Source: Alphaproteobacteria bacterium HT1-32 (GTDB taxonomy: Bacteria; Pseudomonadota; Alphaproteobacteria; Rhodospirillales; HT1-32). From it: a DNA stretch of 64,000 nt. The notes under the pieces are model-generated. The model was given only the letters and a program-made list of their open reading frames with translations, did not search any database and was not told the origin of the DNA. This document shows positions 1 to 8,719 of this stretch, piece by piece. Positions within the stretch are counted from its first letter, which is position 1. Every line of letters begins with the position of its first letter. The stretch covers positions 1,818,469 through 1,882,468 of the forward strand of contig WJPL01000001.1 in NCBI GenBank assembly GCA_009649675.1, read 5' to 3'. A program made the position numbers and the translations under genes.

Positions 1-2
1 CC

Positions 3-305
3 AGTGGTGCCGGGTTCCTGATGCGTCTGCGTTCTGCGATTGCCCCGGCGATTGCTCCGTCGGCGGCGGCGGGAGCAATTCTTGTCTTCATGACGGCGTT
101 CAATGAGCTGACGGTGTCGGCCCTGCTCTGGTCGTCAGGTACGGAGACGCTGGGGGTTGTTGTCTTTAATCTGGATGACGGCGGCTATTCGGTGCTGGCA
201 TCTGCTGTCGCCGTTCTCGCAGTCATCGCCATTCTTGTTCTCATGACTGCCGTCCATGCCCTGTCCGGACGGCTGCCGAAGGGGGTACTGCCATGGCAGA
301 CCTGA
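3..305 (+). CDS. ABC transporter permease, C-terminal part (iron(III)-type importer)
   Basis: The gene enters from outside the window, so only about the last 100 residues are seen. They show two hydrophobic helices (around window positions 75-125 and 190-275) separated by the loop typical of binding-protein-dependent inner-membrane permeases of the Fe(3+)/thiamine/spermidine type. The stop codon overlaps the start of the ATPase gene by 13 bases, so the two are translationally coupled and should form one importer. The iron assignment comes from the character of the neighbouring ATPase. The substrate-binding protein is not in view, so the substrate remains an inference. Confidence 0.8.
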   Translation, partial: SGAGFLMRLRSAIAPAIAPSAAAGAILVFMTAFNELTVSALLWSSGTETLGVVVFNLDDGGYSVLASAVAVLAVIAILVLMTAVHALSGRLPKGVLPWQT

Positions 306-1351
306 AAATCACATCTGTCTGGAAACATTTCGGAGAAGACGCCGCGGTTGCGGAGGTCTCGCTGGCCGCAATGTCGGGCGAGTTCATCGCCCTGCTGGGG
401 CCTTCCGGCTGTGGCAAAACCACGCTGCTGCGGCTGATTGCCGGTTTTGAACGCCCCACGGGAGGGCATATCCGTCTCGGTAACCGTGATATGGTTGACG
501 GGAACGGTCTGTTTATTCCGCCCGAACACCGGCGGGTCGGTATGGTTTTTCAGTCCTATGCGCTCTGGCCGCATATGAATGTTGCCGAAAATGTCGGCTA
601 TCCCCTGCGGGTACGGGGATTGCGCGGGGCCGAGGCCAATCGCAGGATTGACCTGGCTCTGGAACAGGTCGGGCTGGGCGGGCTCGGTGACCGCAGGCCG
701 GCCAACCTCAGCGGTGGCCAGCGCCAGCGTGTCGCACTGGCCCGCTGCCTGGCGATGGAACCGGATATCGTTCTGCTGGATGAACCCCTCGCCAATCTGG
801 ATGCCCATCTGCGCGAATCGATGCAGCATCAGTTCCGTGCCTTTCATCAGACCACCGGTGCCACGATGGTCTATGTGACCCATGATCAGGCTGAGGCGAT
901 GGCCCTTGCGGACCGCATTGCAGTCATGGACAAGGGCAGGATCGTGCAGCTTGCACCGCCTCCGGAACTCTATGACCGCCCGGCAAACGAAATGGTGGCG
1001 CGTTTTATCGGGCGCGGTCAGGTGGTGACGGTTACCGGGGCTGGCGAACAGCCGGACGGCAAATGTCTGGTGCGGATCGGCGAACAGGTGTTTTCGGTAC
1101 GCGGGCATGTTGATGTCGGCCAGCCCGCCCGGCTGTGCATCCGGCCGGAATGGATGACGATCGGCGAAGCCGGTGCGGAAGGGGCGATTAGCGCGAAAAT
1201 TCAAAGCCGGACCTATCGCGGTCCGGTGAGCAGTCTGGAGGTCGCTGTCAGCGACGACTTGACCTTGTCGGCAGAAGTTCCGGGCTATGCCGGACAGATT
1301 GGTGATGCCGTTGGTGTCCTGATCCGGGATGGCTGGGTATTGCCCGGATAG
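293..1351 (+). CDS. ABC transporter ATP-binding protein (FbpC-like, iron(III)-type)
   Basis: This 352-residue ATPase should energise import by the upstream permease. Walker A GPSGCGKTT lies at residues 36-44, the signature LSGGQ at 139-143, Walker B IVLLDEP near 159-165 and the H-loop histidine near 197. The C-terminal ~110 residues fit a TOBE-type regulatory domain, as in FbpC, PotA and MalK relatives. The segment around FQSYALWPHM is the form common in Fe(3+) and thiamine importers. The start overlaps the permease stop. The substrate is inferred from family resemblance; spermidine/putrescine or thiamine import is the main alternative. Confidence 0.88.
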   Translation: MADLKITSVWKHFGEDAAVAEVSLAAMSGEFIALLGPSGCGKTTLLRLIAGFERPTGGHIRLGNRDMVDGNGLFIPPEHRRVGMVFQSYALWPHMNVAENVGYPLRVRGLRGAEANRRIDLALEQVGLGGLGDRRPANLSGGQRQRVALARCLAMEPDIVLLDEPLANLDAHLRESMQHQFRAFHQTTGATMVYVTHDQAEAMALADRIAVMDKGRIVQLAPPPELYDRPANEMVARFIGRGQVVTVTGAGEQPDGKCLVRIGEQVFSVRGHVDVGQPARLCIRPEWMTIGEAGAEGAISAKIQSRTYRGPVSSLEVAVSDDLTLSAEVPGYAGQIGDAVGVLIRDGWVLPG

Positions 1352-1491
1352 CTCCCTGTCCCGGGTGACAGAACTGCAATGGATTAGCGACCTGATCTTA
1401 AGGCGCAGGGAAGCGCCGGGGAGGTTGTCTGCGAAGCGAATGCGCGGATGATTGCGGAAAGGGTTGTGGAATAGTCTGAAGGCGGTCCGAG

Positions 1492-3174
1492 ATGGCAGAA
1501 ATTGAGGAAACCGGGGAAGCTCTGGCAGCCCTGGTCGAGAAGTCCCCGCTGAACACGGCGGCGAGACTGAAGCTGGTCAGCGAACTGGAGAAATCCGGCA
1601 AGTCTGAGGAGGCGCGACAGCAACTGATCGCCGCCGTTTCGATTGATCCGACACAGTCGGTCGCACAGCTGAAGCTGGCTGACCTGCTGCTGCGGGAAGG
1701 GGATATCAATGGCGCGGTGCGCTGCTTCGGTCTGGCGCAGGCTTTTACACCCCGCGACTCCCTGCGGCTCAAGATTGCGCTGGCCCTGCCGCCGCTGGTG
1801 GCATCCAACAATGAAATAGCCCTGCATCTGGCCCGAGTTCGTGCTGGTGTGGGGGCATTGTCGGCACAGAGCCTCTCGATTCCGGATCCGACCGTTGACG
1901 GTGCCTCGCTGTTTTATCTCGCTTATTACGGCATCAATGACCGTCCCTATTATGAGGCGCTGGCCCAGTTCTATCGGCGGGTTACGCCTGATCTGGCACT
2001 ATCGGCGCCACATTGCGTCGACGGCAAGGTGCCTGATGTGTCGGGTCGGAAGATCCGGGTTGGCTTTGTCTCGCGTTTCCTGCGGGAACATTCCATCGGC
2101 AAGCTCAACCGGCGTCTGATTACCGGAATGGACCGTGAGAAATTCCACGTTACCGTGGCTGTCGGACCCGGCGGGCGCGATGATCTGACAAAAGAACTAC
2201 TGCAATCGGCCGATCTGGCCATCGAGCTGCCCGGCGATCTGGGTGAGGCGCGACGACGGCTGGCGCTGGCGAAGCTGGATGTTCTGGTTTTTCCGGAAAT
2301 CGGCATGGACACCTGGACCTACTGTCTGGGCTTTGCCCGTCTGGCGCCGGTGCAATGTGTGACCTGGGGACATCCGGTGACGACGGGTATTCCGAACATT
2401 GATTATTTCGTCTCATCGAAATTGCTGGAAGACCCGGATAACCCGCAGCGCTGGTATAGCGAAAAGCTGTTCCAGCTTGAAACCCTGCCAACCAGTTATC
2501 CAAAACCTGTCGCGGCTGGAAAGCTGCGTACCCGTGCTGATGCCGGGCTTGAGGAAGGGGTAAATTATTACCTCATCGCGCAATACCTGTTCAAACTGCA
2601 TCCGGACTTTGATGCCTATCTCGAAGCTATTCTGAAGAAGGATCCGAAGGCCCGTATCCTTGTCGTGCATGGTCGCTATCCACGGTGGTCGCTCTATCTG
2701 AAGCAGCGCTGGGCCCGGAAGATGGGGGATATTGCAGAGCGTATCGAATTTGTTCCGCCGCGTGCGAATGCGCAGTTCCTCGATCTGATGAAGCTGGTAG
2801 ATGTCATTCTCGACATTCCGACCTTCAATGGCGGCAATACCACTTTCGAGGCGTTGTCTGTCGGCACGCCGGTGGTGACCCAGCCGCACAGCCTGATGCG
2901 GGGGCGGGTTTGCAGGGCCATTCTGCGGCAGGCGAAACTGGATGTCTGTATTGCTGATTCGCTTGCGGATTATGTTGATACGGCGGTCCGTCTGGTGACG
3001 GATCAGGCTTTCGGCAAGTCTGTTCGCAAGACGCTGGAGGCAAATGTTCCCGGACTTTTCGAACGTGACGAGGCGATCCGCGAATGGGAACGGTTCTTCA
3101 CGGAAAGTCTGGCTGAACGCAAGACTGCGCCGGGTCCAAACCCGCCTGATCTGTCTGAATACAGGAAATCCTGA
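1492..3174 (+). CDS. TPR plus O-GlcNAc-transferase-like (SPINDLY-type) glycosyltransferase
   Basis: The 560-residue protein has an N-terminal helical region of TPR character (about residues 10-120: paired helices with A, L and D at TPR positions). It is followed by a GT41-like catalytic region starting near KIRVGFVSRF. The block WGHPVTTGIPNIDY and the later segment with FNGGNTTFEAL match the conserved UDP-sugar-binding regions of bacterial OGT/SPINDLY homologues. No signal peptide or membrane helix is visible, so it is probably cytosolic. Such enzymes glycosylate proteins such as adhesins or flagellins, or glycans. No target gene is adjacent, so acceptor and donor sugar are unknown. It stands alone between the ABC importer and an MFS gene. 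Confidence 0.8.
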   Translation: MAEIEETGEALAALVEKSPLNTAARLKLVSELEKSGKSEEARQQLIAAVSIDPTQSVAQLKLADLLLREGDINGAVRCFGLAQAFTPRDSLRLKIALALPPLVASNNEIALHLARVRAGVGALSAQSLSIPDPTVDGASLFYLAYYGINDRPYYEALAQFYRRVTPDLALSAPHCVDGKVPDVSGRKIRVGFVSRFLREHSIGKLNRRLITGMDREKFHVTVAVGPGGRDDLTKELLQSADLAIELPGDLGEARRRLALAKLDVLVFPEIGMDTWTYCLGFARLAPVQCVTWGHPVTTGIPNIDYFVSSKLLEDPDNPQRWYSEKLFQLETLPTSYPKPVAAGKLRTRADAGLEEGVNYYLIAQYLFKLHPDFDAYLEAILKKDPKARILVVHGRYPRWSLYLKQRWARKMGDIAERIEFVPPRANAQFLDLMKLVDVILDIPTFNGGNTTFEALSVGTPVVTQPHSLMRGRVCRAILRQAKLDVCIADSLADYVDTAVRLVTDQAFGKSVRKTLEANVPGLFERDEAIREWERFFTESLAERKTAPGPNPPDLSEYRKS

Positions 3175-3251
3175 GAATCAGCCTAATTCGCTTTGCAGCG
3201 GTGCCATGAAGTGGTAATCGCCCGATCTGATACAAGGATCGGACAGCGGCA

Positions 3252-4559
3252 ATGTGGGTAGCTATCAAATCGGCCTGGGCGCTGCTCGTTGGCATCGGCT
3301 TCATCATGCTTGGCAATGGCCTGCAGGGTACCCTGCTTGGCGTTCGTGCATCCTCGGAAGATTTTGGGGATGCGACCACCGGTATCATCATGTCCGGCTA
3401 TTATGTCGGCTTCTTTCTCGGCAGCATCATTGTACCGAAATTTGTCAGCCGGGTTGGCCATATCCGTGTGTTTGCGGCGCTGGCAACCATCGCCTCTTCT
3501 ACGGTCCTGATCCATGCTGTCTTTGTCGATCCCGTACCATGGGTGCTGATGCGTATCGTCACCGGCTTTGCCTATGCGGGTCTGTATATCGTTGCGGAAA
3601 GCTGGCTGAACGAGGTCGCGACCAATAAGACCCGGGGCACGCTGCTGTCGATCTATATGGTTGTCTCCATGGGGGCGGTCGGGGCCGGTCAGTTCATGCT
3701 GGTACTGTCTGACCCGGATGGTTTTGTCCTGTTCATTCTGGTTTCGGTCATCGTTTCCTGCTCGCTGGTGCCACTGGCCATTTCGACATCGCGGGCGCCC
3801 GGCTTCGACAAGCCGTCGCGGATCAGTCTGCGTGAGATATTTGATGCCTGTCCGACCGGGGTGCTGGTTTCCTTTCTCAATGGTCTTGGCTTTGGCGCGA
3901 TCTTTTCCATCGGTGCGGTGTATGCCCGCGCCATCGGCTTCAGTCTGGGTGAGACCTCGGTTTTCATGGCGGCTTCCTTCATAGCGCCGGTTTTCGTGCT
4001 CTGGCCGATTGGCGCCCTGTCAGACAGGCTGGACCGCCGTCTGGTTATTTTCGGTATTGCGGTAATTTCCGCCGCCGCTGCCGGTGCCGTGGCACTGCTG
4101 ACGGCAGAAGCCAGCTTCATCTGGCTGGTGATTGCTTTCGGTACATTGGGGGCATTCTCGACACCGATCTATTCACTCTGCATCGCCTACACCAATGACT
4201 ATCTGGAATATGAACAGATGGTAGCCGCCTCGGCAAAGCTGGTGCTGGTCAATGGACTGGGTGCTGTTGCCGGGCCGGTGACGGTGGCGACTGCGATGAG
4301 CTGGTATGGTGATGCCGCCTTTGGCTGGACGCTGGGCGCAATTTACGGAGCGATTGCGCTGTTTGTCGCCTACCGGATGACCGTCCGCAGTTCGCTGCCG
4401 GCAGAAGACCAGACCAGCTATGTCGCGGTCTCGCCGCGCGGCTCGATGGTGGCGGCGATCATGACAGCGGATGAAATGGAAGAAACCGGTTCCGACAACA
4501 CGGATACTGACAAGGCAGGGACCGGAGAAGGCCAGATAAAGATATCGGAAACAGCCTGA
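3252..4559 (+). CDS. MFS transporter (YcaD-like)
   Basis: The 435-residue protein has about 12 hydrophobic helices in two six-helix halves. A basic/polar loop with SDRLDRR (around residues 257-263) is the MFS cytoplasmic loop of the second half. The N-terminus (GIGFIMLGNGLQGTLLGVRA) and the segment GLYIVAESWLNE resemble the YcaD-type branch of putative effluxers. The last ~45 residues are hydrophilic and acidic and probably lie in the cytoplasm. The gene has its own short leader of 77 bases. No ligand can be read from the sequence. Confidence 0.85.
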   Translation: MWVAIKSAWALLVGIGFIMLGNGLQGTLLGVRASSEDFGDATTGIIMSGYYVGFFLGSIIVPKFVSRVGHIRVFAALATIASSTVLIHAVFVDPVPWVLMRIVTGFAYAGLYIVAESWLNEVATNKTRGTLLSIYMVVSMGAVGAGQFMLVLSDPDGFVLFILVSVIVSCSLVPLAISTSRAPGFDKPSRISLREIFDACPTGVLVSFLNGLGFGAIFSIGAVYARAIGFSLGETSVFMAASFIAPVFVLWPIGALSDRLDRRLVIFGIAVISAAAAGAVALLTAEASFIWLVIAFGTLGAFSTPIYSLCIAYTNDYLEYEQMVAASAKLVLVNGLGAVAGPVTVATAMSWYGDAAFGWTLGAIYGAIALFVAYRMTVRSSLPAEDQTSYVAVSPRGSMVAAIMTADEMEETGSDNTDTDKAGTGEGQIKISETA

Positions 4560-4620
4560 TCGCTCACTGGCGCGGCGGCCTTCCGGAACGCTTGGAGCCG
4601 CCGTCGCTGCCGATTATGAT

Positions 4621-5421
4621 ATGCAGATGCGCATCTCTGCCCTCCTTGCCGTTGTTCTGTTCTGTCTTGCTGCCGGTTCTGCACAGGCACAGGATGCCGG
4701 AAAGTTTTTTCAGGACTGTCCGAAATGCCCGGAGATGGCGGTCATCCCCGCTGGCGAATTCATCATGGGCGACAAGGCGGGACGGCCGACCGAAAAGCCG
4801 ACGGTACGGGTAAAGCTGGCCAGGCCGTTTGCCCTGTCCCGGACAGAAATTACCTGGGACCACTGGCAGGCCTGTGTTGCTGCGAAAGGCTGTGATGCCA
4901 TTGCCAGCGATCATGGCTGGGGCCGGGGAAAACGGCCCGTCATCAACATGACCTTCGCGCAGGCCGAAGCCTATATCGCATGGTTGTCGCGGATCACCGG
5001 CAAGACCTATCGCATGCCATCAGAAGCAGAATGGGAATATGCCGCACGGGGCGGCACCCGCACCCATTACTGGTGGGGTGACGAAATCGGACAGGGACTG
5101 GCGAACTGCCGGGAATGTGGTGCCGGTGAATTCAGCGGACACAAAAGCGCACCAACCCGCACTTTCAAGCCGAACCCCTTTGGCCTGTATGAAATGCATG
5201 GCAATATCTGGGAATGGACGGCTGATTGCTGGCACCCGAATCATGAGGGGGCTGATCCCACAGGCAAACCGCGGGTGACTGAAAAGTGCCTGCTGAAGAC
5301 GATCCGTTCCGGGTCCTGGTACTATTTCTCGCCGGTTTCAAAAGCTGCCAGCCGGGCCAAGAATGATGCCCGTATGAAAAGCTACAATATCGGTATCCGG
5401 GTCGCCCGCGAGATGGATTAG
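4621..5421 (+). CDS. Secreted FGE-like (SUMF1/sulfatase-modifying-factor fold) protein lacking catalytic cysteines
   Basis: The 266-residue protein begins with a Sec signal peptide ending near SAQAQ, so it is periplasmic. The opening CPEMAVIPAGEFIMG and the blocks RMPSEAEWEYAARGG, NPFGLYEMHGNIWEW and a final GIRVAREM follow the formylglycine-generating-enzyme (DUF323) fold closely. True aerobic FGE uses two cysteines in the motif after RSGS; here that stretch reads RSGSWYYFSPVS with no cysteine. It is therefore unlikely to oxidise sulfatases and more likely a binding or other-activity member such as PvdO-like proteins. Two ATGs lie at the start (4621 and 4627). No sulfatase gene is near. Confidence 0.82.
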   Translation: MQMRISALLAVVLFCLAAGSAQAQDAGKFFQDCPKCPEMAVIPAGEFIMGDKAGRPTEKPTVRVKLARPFALSRTEITWDHWQACVAAKGCDAIASDHGWGRGKRPVINMTFAQAEAYIAWLSRITGKTYRMPSEAEWEYAARGGTRTHYWWGDEIGQGLANCRECGAGEFSGHKSAPTRTFKPNPFGLYEMHGNIWEWTADCWHPNHEGADPTGKPRVTEKCLLKTIRSGSWYYFSPVSKAASRAKNDARMKSYNIGIRVAREMD

Positions 5422-5460
5422 ACGGCTCTGTTCTGACCGTACCCTTCCACATGAAGATCA

Positions 5461-5541
5461 CGATATATAATCTAACTAATTATATTAATTTAGTTATTAT
5501 ATAATTGTTGACAGTTGACATAACCCGGATATTTTCCCGCC
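5461..5541 (+). promoter_or_regulatory. AT-rich promoter/operator region of the GntR gene
   Basis: A strikingly AT-rich stretch in a GC-rich genome. Arms TAACTAA (5472-5478) and TTAGTTA (5489-5495) make a dyad. GTTGACA occurs twice in tandem (5507-5513 and 5514-5520). The first TTGACA (5508-5513) is followed after 16 bases by TATTTT (5530-5535), a reasonable -35/-10 pair. This would place the transcript start at or next to the ATG at 5542. The dyad could be the operator of the downstream regulator. This is inference from sequence only. Confidence 0.45.
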
Positions 5542-6249
5542 ATGACTGTCCAGCAGACCAGATTCATCCGGCCGGGTTCCCTTGCGGAAGCAGCACGCCG
5601 GGAAATAGAGCGGCTGATCGTTGCCGGTGATCTGCCGCCGGGTGAACGGATCAATGAACTGCATCTCGCCCGCAGCATGGGGATCAGCCGGGGGCCGGTT
5701 CGCGAGGCATTGCGGGAAATGAAGGCTGATGGCCTGTTGCGCAGTGAACCCAACCGGGGCGTTTATGTGCAGGCCATTTCCGCAGCGGAGGCGCTGGAAG
5801 CCTTTGGTGAACGCTCGGCGCTCTGTTGTCACACGGTTCGGGAGGTGGTGCGCAAGCCGGTCGCCGGTCTGGTGCTGATGCTTCGCCAGCAGGTTGAGGA
5901 TATGCAGCTTGCCGCCGATTGTGATGATCACGCCCGGTATTATGAACTCAATGACGTCTTTCATACGACGATTGTCGATGCGGCGGGAAACCGGCGTATC
6001 TCGCATAATCATGAACGCACCCTGCGGGATCTGCGGCTTTACCGCATGCGGACCCTTGTGCATGGCCGGGGCCTGAAAAAATCGAATGAAGAACATCGGG
6101 CCATTGTCGACGCTATCGCCGCGGGCGATGCAGACCGGGCAGGGCAACTGATGGAAGATCATATCTGGAAGGGCCGGGAGGCGTTCATCTCCCGTCCGGA
6201 GAATTTCAACTCTGAGGACGGCAACAAGCCGGGAGGAAAAGCGACATGA
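5542..6249 (+). CDS. GntR-family (FCD/FadR-type) transcriptional regulator
   Basis: The 235-residue protein has an N-terminal winged helix (about residues 8-75), with the recognition region ISRGPVREALREM and the wing LLRSEPNRGVYV. An all-helical FCD ligand-binding domain follows, with the metal-site-type histidines expected around HTTIVDAAGN and the later EEHRAIVDAI block. It overlaps the glutathione transferase start by 4 bases (ATGA), so the two form a coupled pair and the regulator probably controls both. No Shine-Dalgarno is visible ahead of the ATG, and the AT-rich promoter abuts it. The effector is unknown. Confidence 0.88.
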   Translation: MTVQQTRFIRPGSLAEAARREIERLIVAGDLPPGERINELHLARSMGISRGPVREALREMKADGLLRSEPNRGVYVQAISAAEALEAFGERSALCCHTVREVVRKPVAGLVLMLRQQVEDMQLAADCDDHARYYELNDVFHTTIVDAAGNRRISHNHERTLRDLRLYRMRTLVHGRGLKKSNEEHRAIVDAIAAGDADRAGQLMEDHIWKGREAFISRPENFNSEDGNKPGGKAT

Positions 6250-6920
6250 CGAAACTGAAACTGTGGGGCCGCCCTTCCTCTGCCCATACCCAGCTGGTTC
6301 TGCTGGCACTGGCAGAACTGGGACGTGATTACGATTTGACCCTCGCCAGCGCCACCATGGGGTCCACTGGCCATGTGGCAAAAGGCAACAAGGCGTTTGG
6401 CGTTGTTGATACACCGGAATATCTGGCGATGAATCCCAATGGCACGATCCCGACCATTGATGATGATGGCTTCATTCTGTGGGAATCAAACGCGATTGTT
6501 CAGTATCTCGGCATGAGCTGCGATCCGGAACTGTTCTATGGCAATGATCACAAGATCTTCGTCTCGGCTTCCCGCTGGATGATATGGGCGGACAATGAAT
6601 TGATGCGCCCGATGCATCACTATGTGAAACATACGATCCGTTTCCCCGACGAAATGCGGGATGCCGCGATTGCCAGCCAGTCCCGGGATGCCCTGATCAA
6701 GGCGATGGCGATTGTTGATAGTCAGCTGGGGAAGACCGTCTATATCGCCGGGGACAGATGGTCGATGGGCGATATTCCGATGATGATCCGGGTGCATCGC
6801 TGGAAGCTTCTGGAAATTGACGGTCCGGCATTCCCGAATGTCGAACGCTATTACGAACAGATCCGGTCCCGCCCGGCCTTTGACACCATCGCCGACCCGA
6901 AGATGCATATTGCCGGCTGA
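6246..6920 (+). CDS. Glutathione S-transferase family protein
   Basis: The 224-residue protein has a thioredoxin-like N-terminal domain whose glutathione-binding block NPNGTIPTIDDDGFILWESNAI is typical of bacterial GSTs (cis-proline in TIPTI, ES pair for the gamma-glutamyl group). A helical C-terminal domain follows. An insertion around residues 38-60 lengthens the loop between strand 1 and the cis-proline compared with minimal GSTs. It is cytosolic and coupled to the upstream GntR regulator, so it may act on the regulator's ligand, for example in breakdown or detoxification of an aromatic or halogenated compound. Substrate unproven. Confidence 0.87.
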   Translation: MTKLKLWGRPSSAHTQLVLLALAELGRDYDLTLASATMGSTGHVAKGNKAFGVVDTPEYLAMNPNGTIPTIDDDGFILWESNAIVQYLGMSCDPELFYGNDHKIFVSASRWMIWADNELMRPMHHYVKHTIRFPDEMRDAAIASQSRDALIKAMAIVDSQLGKTVYIAGDRWSMGDIPMMIRVHRWKLLEIDGPAFPNVERYYEQIRSRPAFDTIADPKMHIAG

Positions 6921-6927
6921 CGAGGAA

Positions 6928-6944
6928 CCGGATTATCGATCCGG
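6928..6944. terminator. Hairpin between convergent genes
   Basis: CCGGAT (6928-6933) pairs with ATCCGG (6939-6944) around a 5-base loop, between the convergent GST and metallopeptidase-like genes and over the latter's stop codon. It could act on both strands. There is no T-run, so confidence is low. Confidence 0.3.
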
Positions 6945-7685
6945 AGAGGTTGGTAGCGGTTTGCCGAGAACCGTATCGATGTAATCCCGGAAGGCGGTTG
7001 CCAGTTCCAGCGGCTGGATTTTGATCTCATCAAATCCGGTTGCCTGAGCATGACGGCGTTTTGCCATCCATTGCCGGAAGGGGAGGCAGTAGAGATGTTC
7101 CAGGCTGCGCCGGAACTGGATGACAAAGGTCGAACGCTGCGGCACGCCGAGGTCCTGCCAGCTGGCCAGCTGAAACAGGCGGGCTTCGCATTCCCGGTCC
7201 TCCACCGTCATTTTTGACAGACGACCAATGCGGTGCTGGGTGCCATGACCCACGATCTCATGCACGATGGTCCCCGCAAGTTCATTGGGGTCGCGGTACA
7301 TGACCTGTTTGCCAAGGACAGCGACAAAGGTCAGCGGGGTCCGGCGGTCAATTTCGTCGATACCGGATTCGGTCTGGAACCGGGCAAGCCGGTTTTCCGT
7401 CAGCGTGCTTTCGGCATGCTGGGGATCATAGATGATCACGACCGTGCCGATCTGCTTCAGCCTGTCGATCAGCCGGGCATTCAGGGGGGATTTTCGGTAA
7501 ATCAGATCCAGTGCGGTCCTGATCTTGGCTACAGCAACGTCAGGTCGGACGACCCGTTCGAGTTTTTCCGCGCCGGGCGCAACCAGCAGGGTCATGCCAC
7601 GATAGGCGTCTGCTGCGACGGCAGGGCCGCTGCAAAATGTCAGCGCGATGAACAGCATCGCCCGTTTGATTGTGACCCTCATCAT
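6933..7685 (-). CDS. Secreted protein with HExxGH metallopeptidase-like motif
   Basis: About 250 residues beginning with a Sec signal peptide that ends near AVAADA, so periplasmic or extracellular. I do not recognise a named family. The segment VHEIVGHGTQH (H142, E143, H147 from the ATG at 7685) gives H-E-x-x-G-H, the spacing seen in dipeptidyl peptidase III (M49) rather than the commoner HExxH. About 20 residues downstream ECEAR could supply the third zinc ligand, as the EECRAE block does in M49. The rest does not obviously resemble M49, and the protein is far shorter. A GTG at 7694 and a second ATG at 7682 are alternative starts. Function is inferred only. Confidence 0.6.
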   Translation of the reverse strand: MMRVTIKRAMLFIALTFCSGPAVAADAYRGMTLLVAPGAEKLERVVRPDVAVAKIRTALDLIYRKSPLNARLIDRLKQIGTVVIIYDPQHAESTLTENRLARFQTESGIDEIDRRTPLTFVAVLGKQVMYRDPNELAGTIVHEIVGHGTQHRIGRLSKMTVEDRECEARLFQLASWQDLGVPQRSTFVIQFRRSLEHLYCLPFRQWMAKRRHAQATGFDEIKIQPLELATAFRDYIDTVLGKPLPTSPDR

Positions 7686-7738
7686 CGAACCCACAGCCTG
7701 TACCCAGCGACAGAGAGTATCAGGCGTGGCGCGTTTCG

Positions 7739-8719
7739 TCAGCCGTCATAGCATCCGGCGATACGGGCACGCTGGCGTACCAGCCCGAGGATGCGGTCAA
7801 TGGTGGGGGTCGCAATTCCGGTAAGCCGACCCAGCTCGGAGACAGCGCCGACGATGGCGTCAATCTCCATGGGGCGACCGGCTTCGAGATCCTGCAACAT
7901 GGAAGTCTTGTGGGCCCCGACATCGCCACCCCAGGTAATTCGGGTGTCCACATCGACCGGAAATTTGATGCCAAGCTCGGTTGCCACGGTCTGTGACTCG
8001 ACCATGATCTCGCGGATCACCGGTACTGTATTCGGGTCGCTGGCGAGGATATCCAGTGTGGCATGGGTCAGCACGCTGATCGGGTTGAACGACAGGTTAC
8101 CCCACAGCTTGACCCAGATATCGTCACGTATCCGGGTGCGGGGGGGCGATTTGAATCCGGCATTCATCATCACCTTCGACAGTTCCCTGATACGGTCTGA
8201 CCGGCTGCCATCCGGCTCGCCAATCTGGAAACGGTTACCCTTCACATGCCGGATGACGCCGGGTTCGATGATGTCACAGGCCGGATAGACAACACAGCCG
8301 ATGGCCCGTGCCGGGTCCATATGCTTCCAGACCGACCCGTCCGGATCGACGCTGCTAATTCTTGTGCCGTCATACTTGCCGCCCTCCTTGTAGAAATACC
8401 AGTAGGGGATGCCGTTCTGTGCGGTGACGATCATCGTATCGTCATGCAGCAGCGGTGCGACGGTGGGGGCAATCTTCGGCAGGGAATGAGCTTTCAGGCC
8501 GATGATGACCACATCCTGCGGTCCGGCTTCTGCCGGATCGTCCGTACAGGCGGGATGACAGACATGTTCCTCGCCACCGCTCAGCAGCTTCAGCCCGTTG
8601 GCCTTCATGGCGGCGAGATGCGGACCACGGGCGATCAGCGTGACGTCTTCACCTGCCATGGAAAGACCGGCCCCGAGATATCCGCCGATTGCGCCGGCGC
8701 CATAGATGCAGATTTTCAT
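7739..8719 (-). CDS. Ketopantoate reductase family (2-dehydropantoate 2-reductase-like)
   Basis: The 326-residue protein opens with the NADP-binding motif GAGAIGGYLGAGL (residues 7-19) of the PanE/ApbA family. The C-terminal helical domain starts near RDDIWVKLWGNLSFNPIS, which carries the catalytic lysine and the conserved asparagine. PanE reduces 2-dehydropantoate to pantoate for coenzyme A synthesis. Paralogues with other 2-oxo acid substrates are common, and the gene overlaps the acyl-CoA synthetase by 4 bases, so this copy may serve a catabolic route instead. No panB or panC is nearby. Confidence 0.82.
   Translation of the reverse strand: MKICIYGAGAIGGYLGAGLSMAGEDVTLIARGPHLAAMKANGLKLLSGGEEHVCHPACTDDPAEAGPQDVVIIGLKAHSLPKIAPTVAPLLHDDTMIVTAQNGIPYWYFYKEGGKYDGTRISSVDPDGSVWKHMDPARAIGCVVYPACDIIEPGVIRHVKGNRFQIGEPDGSRSDRIRELSKVMMNAGFKSPPRTRIRDDIWVKLWGNLSFNPISVLTHATLDILASDPNTVPVIREIMVESQTVATELGIKFPVDVDTRITWGGDVGAHKTSMLQDLEAGRPMEIDAIVGAVSELGRLTGIATPTIDRILGLVRQRARIAGCYDG

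Noticed and set aside
185-1204. A 339-codon minus-strand frame over the ABC ATPase
   Set aside because: The plus strand encodes all ATPase motifs; the minus frame has no ribosome site or domain.
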